Of a stretch of 64,000 nt of DNA, positions 58,948-64,000 are shown piece by piece. Position numbers and translations under genes: made by a program. Source of the DNA: Oscillospiraceae bacterium (lineage in GTDB: Bacteria; Bacillota; Clostridia; Oscillospirales; Acutalibacteraceae); assembly GCA_031261445.1 (NCBI GenBank), contig JAISJQ010000002.1:1-64000 (forward strand), read 5' to 3'. Numbering within the stretch: the stretch's first letter is position 1; each line of letters begins with the position of its first letter. The notes below the pieces were generated by a model, which searched no databases, had not been told where the DNA came from, and saw only the letters and a list, made by a program, of their open reading frames with translations.

Positions 58948-59199
58948 ATGGCTACCAAAACCACCAAGAAGAGCACCAGCTCTACCACCAAAAAGAAGTC
59001 TCCCGCCAAGAAGTCCGCGCAACCGGCGCAGGCGCAGAGCAAGCAGAAGCTCAGCCAAATCAAGCAACAGGCCGCGCAGGCCGTGGGCGTTACCCTTAAG
59101 CAGGGCGACAACGGCCATCTGACGAGCCGTCAGGCTGGCGCAATCGGCGGACAAATGGTCAAGAAGATGATCGAGTCCTACGAATCCGGCAACAAATAA
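58948..59199 (+). CDS. Alpha/beta-type small acid-soluble spore protein with a lysine-rich tail
   Basis: The 83-residue protein ends with the conserved DNA-binding half of alpha/beta SASPs: GDNGHLTSRQAGAIGGQMV then KKMIESYE. The first half of the normal SASP is shortened (LSQIKQQAAQAVGVTLKQ) and lacks a clear EIA-type site for the germination protease GPR. In front is a 35-residue Lys/Thr/Ser/Ala/Pro-rich segment (KKSTSSTTKKKSPAKKSAQ) like a histone H1 tail. It should coat and protect spore DNA. AAAGGAG precedes the ATG and a sigma-G promoter lies upstream. Confidence 0.88.
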   Translation: MATKTTKKSTSSTTKKKSPAKKSAQPAQAQSKQKLSQIKQQAAQAVGVTLKQGDNGHLTSRQAGAIGGQMVKKMIESYESGNK

Positions 59200-59244
59200 C
59201 ACGCGTTTGGGTCGCAAGGCAGGGCACTGTTTTCGACCCGCTAC

Positions 59245-60222
59245 TTACCACCTGAACTCGTATGCGTCTTCTTTGACGCCCGTTTGCTCAAGCACCACAT
59301 CCTTGCCCGTCTTGCCGATAACCTGGGTGTGTATAATGTAATGGCTACTACGCAGATGTCCGCTTTCTCGATGAATGCGGGCGGTGATGACGCAACCGGA
59401 ATAGGTGATGGTGTAATCCAGCGCTTTGAGACCCTCTTGCTTACCAGGGAGGGGGAGGCTATTCAATATCTTCGCCCAACGCTCCATGCCGTCCCAAGTT
59501 GTCACATCCATCACTTGCCCATGGCGGCTGTTCTCTTGGTTGAGCTGGCCGCTCTCTTTTTTGAGCTTGATGGTCAGTACGTAATCGTCCCCGTCTACTT
59601 TACACGCGGCCGATTGCACACTGGCAGGGGCAAGCCGACTGGCGTAGCGCTTCCCTTTGATGGGCAGGTCGTCATCGTCTATCTCGTGGGGTGCGCGGTC
59701 TACATTGCGGCGGCGTACCCAGTCGCTCAGATCTGCCCCAGAGAAGATCAATTTTGAGAAAGTATTCTTTTCCACCGTCTGCAGGATGTCGTCGGCCTCG
59801 TCTTTGGCCTCGTTGGCGGCCTTGTTAAAGTAGGCCACGATGCCGTCGATGGTCTTCAGCGATGCCGGCACAGTGACGGGTTTTGTCGGAATCACCGTCG
59901 TTGTGGGCGGTTGCGTTGTTGTTGTGCGCGGCGGCGCTGCGCTTGTGGAGGGGAGCACAACCAAAGTGGGCGGCGGACTGGTGGGCACTTCGCCCGTTGT
60001 GGGCTCTTGCGTCGATGGAAGCGGTTGCGTGGCGGCGGTGGCGGCCGTGCTGCCGCCCGGCTGCAAGGTGGGGCGTACAACAAAGCTTGTGCGCTCTTCC
60101 GTGCTTGAGGGGTCAACGGGTTGGTCAATGGGTTCATCGCACGCGACAAAAACCAGCACGAACAAGGTCAGCGGTACTAAGACCGCAACCCAAGTCGCTC
60201 TTTTTTGCCGCGCGGAAACCAT
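59245..60222 (-). CDS. Lipoprotein of unknown function with Thr/Pro-rich linker
   Basis: The 325-residue protein has a lipobox VFVAC after one hydrophobic segment (cysteine about residue 28), a low-complexity Thr/Pro/Ser linker (about 35-115) and a folded C-terminal domain of about 200 residues with many beta strands (DDYVLTIKLKKESGQ, DYTITYSGCVITARIH). I recognise no family. It is likely held on the membrane surface with the domain reaching out through the wall. It ends convergently with the spore protein gene. No clear ribosome-binding site was identified beyond GGGAGGCG. Confidence 0.7.
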   Translation of the reverse strand: MVSARQKRATWVAVLVPLTLFVLVFVACDEPIDQPVDPSSTEERTSFVVRPTLQPGGSTAATAATQPLPSTQEPTTGEVPTSPPPTLVVLPSTSAAPPRTTTTQPPTTTVIPTKPVTVPASLKTIDGIVAYFNKAANEAKDEADDILQTVEKNTFSKLIFSGADLSDWVRRRNVDRAPHEIDDDDLPIKGKRYASRLAPASVQSAACKVDGDDYVLTIKLKKESGQLNQENSRHGQVMDVTTWDGMERWAKILNSLPLPGKQEGLKALDYTITYSGCVITARIHRESGHLRSSHYIIHTQVIGKTGKDVVLEQTGVKEDAYEFRW

Positions 60223-60254
60223 GCGCTCGCCTCCCGTGAAGTTCTATGGAGAAT

Positions 60255-60283
60255 AGTATAACGCTTTTTGCGCCAGAAGTCAA
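60255..60283 (-). promoter_or_regulatory. Sigma-A promoter of the lipoprotein gene
   Basis: On the minus strand TTGACT (complement of 60278-60283) and TATACT (complement of 60255-60260), 17-base spacer. Confidence 0.8.
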
Positions 60284-60349
60284 ATATAACAAAATGTTAC
60301 ACATTCAGCGGAAAAATACGGGCTTTTTGTGATATATTTCAAAAAACTA

Positions 60350-60378
60350 TTGCATTTTACTTCTGTTTGCGTTAAGAT
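60350..60378 (+). promoter_or_regulatory. Sigma-A promoter of the amidase gene
   Basis: TTGCAT (60350-60355) and TAAGAT (60373-60378), 17-base spacer. The 206-base divergent gap otherwise is AT-rich and without other features. Confidence 0.65.
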
Positions 60379-60428
60379 ATACAAAAGCGTCCGCATTCAG
60401 CGTTTTCTTCGCGGGCGGGAGGAAAAAA

Positions 60429-61220
60429 ATGCAAACACACAAAACCGTTCGACATTTAACCGCGCTCGTCTTGTCCCTGTGCTTTTTGCTGCTGATGCCC
60501 ACGCCGGGTATCCACGCGGAGGAAACGGACGAGGCGTATTTCGTGGAGCGCGAGAGCGCCTTCACGTTTGAGCTGAGCCCCAATTTTGTCAGCTCTCTCC
60601 TCGCGCTCGTGCGGCAAATGATCGCGGATACCCAGAAAAGCGGCGGACGCAACGGCTTGCGCATTGCGGTCATCGCCGGGCACGGCGGCAACACAGGCGC
60701 ACATGTGGGCGCTGACCTCTCTACCGCTATTTGGGAGGACGCGAAAAATCTGGAAATTGCGCTGGCGGCCAACGAGGAACTGCGTGCGCGTGGCTATGAC
60801 ACCAAGATGAACCGCACGAATAATGCCATCTCCACCAAAGAAGAAAAGCTGAAGATGTTCAAGGAATATAAGCCCGACGTGCTCTTGGAATTTCACCATA
60901 ACATCAGCGGCACAGGCAAGGCTGAGGGTCTGGAGGTTTGGTATGACAGCGGCAACGCCAAAGGGCAGAAGCTCGCGGAACTGCTCGCCCCGCGCCTTGC
61001 GGCCAGCGTGGGCTTGAAGAATCGTGGCGCGAAGGGCGACGACTACGCGCCGCAAGGCAGCTTCTATATCGTCGGCAGTTTCCCAGTGGCGCTGCTCATT
61101 GAGTGCGCGTTTTTAGACAACCCCAACGACCTGACCAAACTCAACACGGCCGCCAAACGCACAAAGTTCGCCAAAGCGGCCGCCGATGTGGTGGATGAGT
61201 ATTTGGGCATTGTCAGCTGA
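60429..61220 (+). CDS. N-acetylmuramoyl-L-alanine amidase (Amidase_3)
   Basis: The 263-residue protein has a signal peptide (to about residue 30, GIHA) and a single Zn2+-dependent Amidase_3 domain. Zinc ligands are seen in IAGHGGN (His), the helix WEDAKNLEIA (Glu) and LEFHHNISG (His); the catalytic glutamate is in LIECAFLDNPND. It cuts the bond between MurNAc and L-Ala of peptidoglycan outside the cell. There is no wall-binding domain. GGGAGG precedes the ATG. It could be a cell-separation or sporulation hydrolase. Confidence 0.92.
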   Translation: MQTHKTVRHLTALVLSLCFLLLMPTPGIHAEETDEAYFVERESAFTFELSPNFVSSLLALVRQMIADTQKSGGRNGLRIAVIAGHGGNTGAHVGADLSTAIWEDAKNLEIALAANEELRARGYDTKMNRTNNAISTKEEKLKMFKEYKPDVLLEFHHNISGTGKAEGLEVWYDSGNAKGQKLAELLAPRLAASVGLKNRGAKGDDYAPQGSFYIVGSFPVALLIECAFLDNPNDLTKLNTAAKRTKFAKAAADVVDEYLGIVS

Positions 61221-61250
61221 GGGCAGATTCTGACCTCTTGCTGTCTCACA

Positions 61251-61276
61251 GCGGACGCGCGATGCGCGCCCCTACG
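61251..61276 (+). repeat. GTAGGGGCG-family palindrome half
   Basis: GCGGACGCGCGATGCGCGCC followed by CCTAC. Between it and the amidase stop lies a short GGGCAGATTCTGACCTCTTG segment resembling the CAGAGG arms. Confidence 0.55.
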
Positions 61277-61300
61277 GGTGGGCGATGATTTGTTGCTGGG

Positions 61301-62119
61301 TCATTGTGTGATGCCTCCACCCATATCAAAATGCAGCCGGCCGTCCTTTTCGCTCACATATGGCTGAATGTCCTTAATGTGCGCGTATTCTGGGAGGCGG
61401 CACAGGCAGTTGCGCAGGGAACAGATTATCACGGGATGCACCGTTTTGTCGCGTTCGCTGTTCATCACGCAGCTTTTGGTGGTCAACCACGGGAGCATCT
61501 GCGGCTCGTATTTTTCGATTTCCGGCGCGGCTAGTTCAAATGGCAAATCAGACAGGCACAGCCAGTAATACCATAGAGAAAACGAAGGACGCTTTTTATC
61601 GGCGGCGTGGCGGTTATAGTTGTCCATGCGGTTTTGCATCCAAGCATTGTCCTCTGGCGCAGCAGTCGCCAAAAATCGCAGAACGACAAGCGAGGTATCG
61701 AAGCATTCGCCAACGCCGTCGTCCTCATTACCAAAGCAGGTTGTTTTTAGACGCTCCAGTGTTTTCGCCATCATCTCCTGCACGGCTGGATTTTCCGGCG
61801 CAAGCAGTATGAGCAGACGCAGAATTTCCAGTTCGTACATATTCGCCGAAAAAATGTGCGTTTTCGGCGTTTGGTGATAGATGTTTTTCAGCTTTTTGCC
61901 GTCATTATAGGGCGGTATGTAGAAAATGGGGTACATGCGCCGCCCGTTGCTGTCTGCATTGTTTGGAAACTTCACGCCGACGTAAAACCGCCGCGCCTGT
62001 TCGGGGGTACTTCGCGCCGCAAGAAGCTGATGCACAATATGGACTTTTTGTGCATCGGTCAGAGTGCCACCTTTGATCAGGTGATGATTGGTTTTTACCA
62101 TGAGTTCGTGTGCGCTCAT
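61301..62119 (-). CDS. Protein of unknown function, last gene of the GrpB-Nudix cassette
   Basis: The 272-residue soluble, mainly helical protein shows segments such as MYELEILRLLILLAPEN, GVGECFDTSLVVLRFL and PSFSLWYYWLCLSDLPFE. The helix-pair pattern is vaguely that of alpha/alpha-toroid proteins, but I cannot assign a family. GAGGAGG lies 8 bases before the ATG, which overlaps the stop of the 37-residue ORF (ATGA). Base composition is lower in GC than most of the window, as is the rest of this cassette. Confidence 0.65.
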   Translation of the reverse strand: MSAHELMVKTNHHLIKGGTLTDAQKVHIVHQLLAARSTPEQARRFYVGVKFPNNADSNGRRMYPIFYIPPYNDGKKLKNIYHQTPKTHIFSANMYELEILRLLILLAPENPAVQEMMAKTLERLKTTCFGNEDDGVGECFDTSLVVLRFLATAAPEDNAWMQNRMDNYNRHAADKKRPSFSLWYYWLCLSDLPFELAAPEIEKYEPQMLPWLTTKSCVMNSERDKTVHPVIICSLRNCLCRLPEYAHIKDIQPYVSEKDGRLHFDMGGGITQ

Positions 62120-62229
62120 TGTGATACCTCCTCAAAATTATAGCGAAACCACGCCCGATTGATGTCGTCCGAGCGGGTGAAGATGAAGTCGCGGGCTTTG
62201 ATGAAGTTTTTGTGTGATAGTTTTATCAT
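62116..62229 (-). CDS. 37-residue peptide, translationally coupled
   Basis: The short ORF MIKLSHKNFIKARDFIF...EEVSQ has AAAGGAGG 6 bases before the ATG and overlaps both neighbours (ATGA at each end), so it is very probably translated. KARDFIF-RSDDINRAWFRYNFE resembles, from memory, the first residues of a Clostridia family of alpha/alpha-toroid proteins; if so this may be a detached N-terminal piece of the following gene. It is also possible that it is an independent small peptide. Confidence 0.55.
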   Translation of the reverse strand: MIKLSHKNFIKARDFIFTRSDDINRAWFRYNFEEVSQ

Positions 62230-62594
62230 CTCGAAACCTCCTTTGCGGGGCTTGATAAATTGATATAGTTTCCGTCGAGATCTTGAATCTGCATAGCGCG
62301 TCTGCCCCAAGGATAGGTTTCAGGCGGTTGTGTAATCGTTATGCCTAACACGGAAAGCCGCTCGAACTCGGAATCGACATCATCTACCTCAACGCCCAAT
62401 TGAATATTATTGATTTTCGATTGATGGACATTGCCGGGGTTATAAATTGCAATCGCCGCACCCTGCGTGTTGATTTCCATGTGCGTGGAATCACCCACAG
62501 AATCTGTCTGCAGGACGGTCTTGTAAAAATCGGACAGCTTGATAACGTCAGTTGTGAGGATACAGACACCTAAAACTTTCATTTTCTCTTCCAT
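62226..62594 (-). CDS. VOC (glyoxalase/bleomycin-resistance) family protein
   Basis: The 122-residue protein has the paired beta-alpha-beta-beta-beta modules of the vicinal oxygen chelate fold: VLGVCILTTDVIKLSDFYKTVL, then IQLGVEVDDVDSEFERLSVLG and AMQIQDLDGNYINLSSP with a likely metal-binding acidic end. Members include dioxygenases, glyoxalases and resistance proteins; which one cannot be said. The start ATG shares a base with the previous stop (TGATG) and the end overlaps the next small ORF. Confidence 0.85.
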   Translation of the reverse strand: MEEKMKVLGVCILTTDVIKLSDFYKTVLQTDSVGDSTHMEINTQGAAIAIYNPGNVHQSKINNIQLGVEVDDVDSEFERLSVLGITITQPPETYPWGRRAMQIQDLDGNYINLSSPAKEVSR

Positions 62595-63379
62595 CACCCA
62601 AACACCTCACAAGCGGCAACAATCCGCAAATATTCTTCATCCACCTTGTCCCGGCCGTAGCAGTCGATAAACCGTTGACGGTACTGGTTCGTCTTGAGAT
62701 TGAAAAACAGCGTCCAGATTCCCCAGAACAAATCAACATGGCGGTCGCCGACTCCGCCGCCATCCACATCAATGAATCCGCTGAAATTCCAATTATCAAG
62801 AATAATGTTTGGCAAGCAATAATCGCCATGTAAAAGCGTATCGGTTTTCAGCAAACTACTACTTTTCCCAATCACGCTAAACGCTTCCTCGGCAGATGTA
62901 TAGCCCCAATTATCCGGGAACAGACTTGCATCGCAAATCCCGGCGTGATAATTTTGCTTTGCTTTTGCGATATATTGTGCCGTGCGGTTTTGCACGGGAC
63001 AGCCTGCAAAATCGGTGCTGTGCAGCAAAGCAAGTCGCTCGGCGAGTGTGTCGCAGAGCCGCTCCGGCTGTTCAAGATATTTTGCGGCGATGCAATCATC
63101 ACCGGGCACTTTTTCGGTCACAAGCCAATCTTTTTCATCCGAAACATAAGCAATAACCGCTGCCGACAGTCCCTTGCCATGAAACCATCGGGTCAAATCA
63201 GCTTCGCGCTCCAACGCACCCTTTACGGAAGATTTTATGAAAAATCCCTGCTCTTTATCCGCAAATAGAACCTGTGCTTCCGGCGAACAACTGCTATCGA
63301 ACAGCTTCACCCCAGTCACAAATGGCTGGATTTGCGTGGGGAAATCAGACGTGTTCGTAATAATTGGTTTTAGATTCAT
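62594..63379 (-). CDS. Aminoglycoside phosphotransferase-like kinase
   Basis: The 261-residue protein has an APH(3')-type kinase fold: FFIKSSVKGALEREADLTRWF (ATP-binding lysine), WLVTEKVPGDD (hinge), catalytic loop LLHGDYCLPNIILD and metal site FSGFIDVDGGGVGDRHVDL. It may phosphorylate an aminoglycoside, but many such proteins act on other small molecules, so resistance is not proven. GGGAGG precedes ATG 63379, 4 bases after the Nudix stop. Part of a tightly packed cassette. Confidence 0.85.
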   Translation of the reverse strand: MNLKPIITNTSDFPTQIQPFVTGVKLFDSSCSPEAQVLFADKEQGFFIKSSVKGALEREADLTRWFHGKGLSAAVIAYVSDEKDWLVTEKVPGDDCIAAKYLEQPERLCDTLAERLALLHSTDFAGCPVQNRTAQYIAKAKQNYHAGICDASLFPDNWGYTSAEEAFSVIGKSSSLLKTDTLLHGDYCLPNIILDNWNFSGFIDVDGGGVGDRHVDLFWGIWTLFFNLKTNQYRQRFIDCYGRDKVDEEYLRIVAACEVFG

Positions 63380-63383
63380 TATA

Positions 63384-64000
63384 TCAATCCTCCCGATACA
63401 CAATATGTTCCACGCCCTCGCCCAACCGCGCCAGCAACTCGGCAGCGCGTTCTGGATAGACGGTGATGTTTTGCACTTCCTCCAGCGGCACCCAGCAAAA
63501 CTCAATGATTTCGCCCAGCGGATGGCTGCCGGCCTCTTTGCTGAGAAATGTGCCGTCAAGCGGGGTTTGGCGCTCGTCGGTCAGCGTCACCAGAAAGGAC
63601 ACCGCCAGACCTTGGCACATCGTGTCGCGCCAGCGGTAGATGTTCTCCTCCACCCATTGGAGTGCGCCCACCTCGATATCCGCGCCGACTTCTTCCAGCC
63701 ACTCACGTTTCAGCGTTTCAGAAAAGATTTCGCCGAAGGCCATGTGGCCGCCGGGAAAGGCGTGTTCGTTTGTCCCCTGCGGCCGTTGCAACAGCACCTT
63801 GCCCTCACGCACCAAGATTCCCTGCGCCCGCACGCCGAACGTCCAGCCGTCTTTTTTCAAAATAATGTCTCTGTTCTCCCGCGCTTTTAGCATGACCGCC
63901 GCGATAAACGCGCCTTTCGCCGCTGTATATCCGTCCCGGTCATGTTCAAAGTCGTCCTTCAAGCGCAGTTTCAGCGCGACATATTCGGCGGCAGAATCGG
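63384..64000 (-). CDS. GrpB-Nudix fusion protein (5' end outside the window)
   Basis: The visible 205 residues open with DSAAEYVALKLRLKDDFEHD, RDGYTAAKGAFIAAVML, which matches the C-terminal end of GrpB (UPF0157) nucleotidyltransferase-fold proteins. After a linker comes a Nudix domain with a complete box, GHMAFGEIFSETLKREWLEE followed by VGA, in the GX5EX7REUXEEXGU pattern. The reading frame is open to the window edge, so this is one fused polypeptide. Nudix enzymes cleave nucleoside diphosphates linked to another group; the substrate is unknown. An internal TTG near 63962 could give a shorter product. Confidence 0.75.
   Translation of the reverse strand, partial: DSAAEYVALKLRLKDDFEHDRDGYTAAKGAFIAAVMLKARENRDIILKKDGWTFGVRAQGILVREGKVLLQRPQGTNEHAFPGGHMAFGEIFSETLKREWLEEVGADIEVGALQWVEENIYRWRDTMCQGLAVSFLVTLTDERQTPLDGTFLSKEAGSHPLGEIIEFCWVPLEEVQNITVYPERAAELLARLGEGVEHIVYRED

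Noticed and set aside
1346..61276. GTAGGGGCG repeats as a CRISPR array
   Set aside because: Copies are spread over 60 kb, not regularly spaced, and have no cas genes; they are palindromic intergenic elements.
1..64000. tRNA, rRNA and other structural RNA genes
   Set aside because: Reading through the gaps I found no T-loop GGTTCGAATC-type match with a cloverleaf; a tRNAscan or Rfam run could still reveal something missed.

Overview
The window is a GC-rich stretch of a spore-forming Clostridia-type Firmicute chromosome, most like the high-GC Oscillospiraceae/Ruminococcaceae; this is inferred from gene content, not from a database search. Supporting signs are a T-box leader before valS, the yicC-remA-gmk-rpoZ-priA and greA-lysS blocks typical of Firmicutes, sporulation genes (spoIIE, gerW/ytfJ-like, a DacF-like carboxypeptidase, an alpha/beta-type small acid-soluble spore protein with a good sigma-G promoter) and sigma-A promoters that almost always have 17-base spacers. 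No rRNA, tRNA, CRISPR array, prophage or transposase gene was seen.

Layout. 1-8.9 kb: mnmA, rsmI, a membrane-anchored PI-PLC-like protein, T-box-controlled valS, and a convergent type III glutamine synthetase. 9.1-18 kb: an archaeal-type split glutamate synthase operon (amidotransferase, FMN/Fe-S synthase subunit, Fe-S protein, FAD oxidoreductase, GXGXG subunit), interrupted first by a small S23 four-helix-bundle gene and then by a tandem pair of WG-repeat lipoproteins. Glutamine synthetase lies divergently beside it, so the two halves of the GS-GOGAT ammonia assimilation cycle are adjacent. 18-29 kb: CorA, an ABC exporter pair, two small membrane genes plus mntP, coaE/murE on the minus strand, an AIM24-family protein, a lone ZnuB-type permease, a glycosyltransferase and a membrane protein. 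29-42 kb: greA, lysS, a TagGH-like polysaccharide exporter, a GH3 glucosidase, gerW, a D,D-carboxypeptidase, yhaM, prmA and a large putative GH57/GH38-like enzyme. 42-50 kb: class II aldolase, a YbjN-like protein, a secreted leucine-rich/InlB-repeat protein, a membrane metallophosphoesterase and pnp. 50-57 kb: spoIIE and the yicC-to-priA operon. 57-64 kb: a YdcF-like protein, hisI, a spore protein, a lipoprotein, an amidase, and a tightly coupled minus-strand cassette (GrpB-Nudix fusion, APH-like kinase, VOC protein, a 37-residue peptide, an unknown protein).

The most unusual feature is what fills the intergenic gaps. They hold a modular repeat system. One module is a family of GTAGGGGCG...CGCCCCTAC palindromes or double hairpins whose inner stems differ from copy to copy. 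The other is a set of quasi-periodic arms (7-8 base period), in at least five unrelated sequence versions, usually in inverted pairs. The arms are rich in TGA/TAG/TAA and repeatedly supply the stop codon, and sometimes the last few residues, of the gene they touch. One arm pair encloses the S23 gene inside the glutamate synthase operon, with 10-bp terminal inverted repeats. This resembles an S23-carrying intervening-sequence element and offers a model for how the empty arm pairs elsewhere arose.
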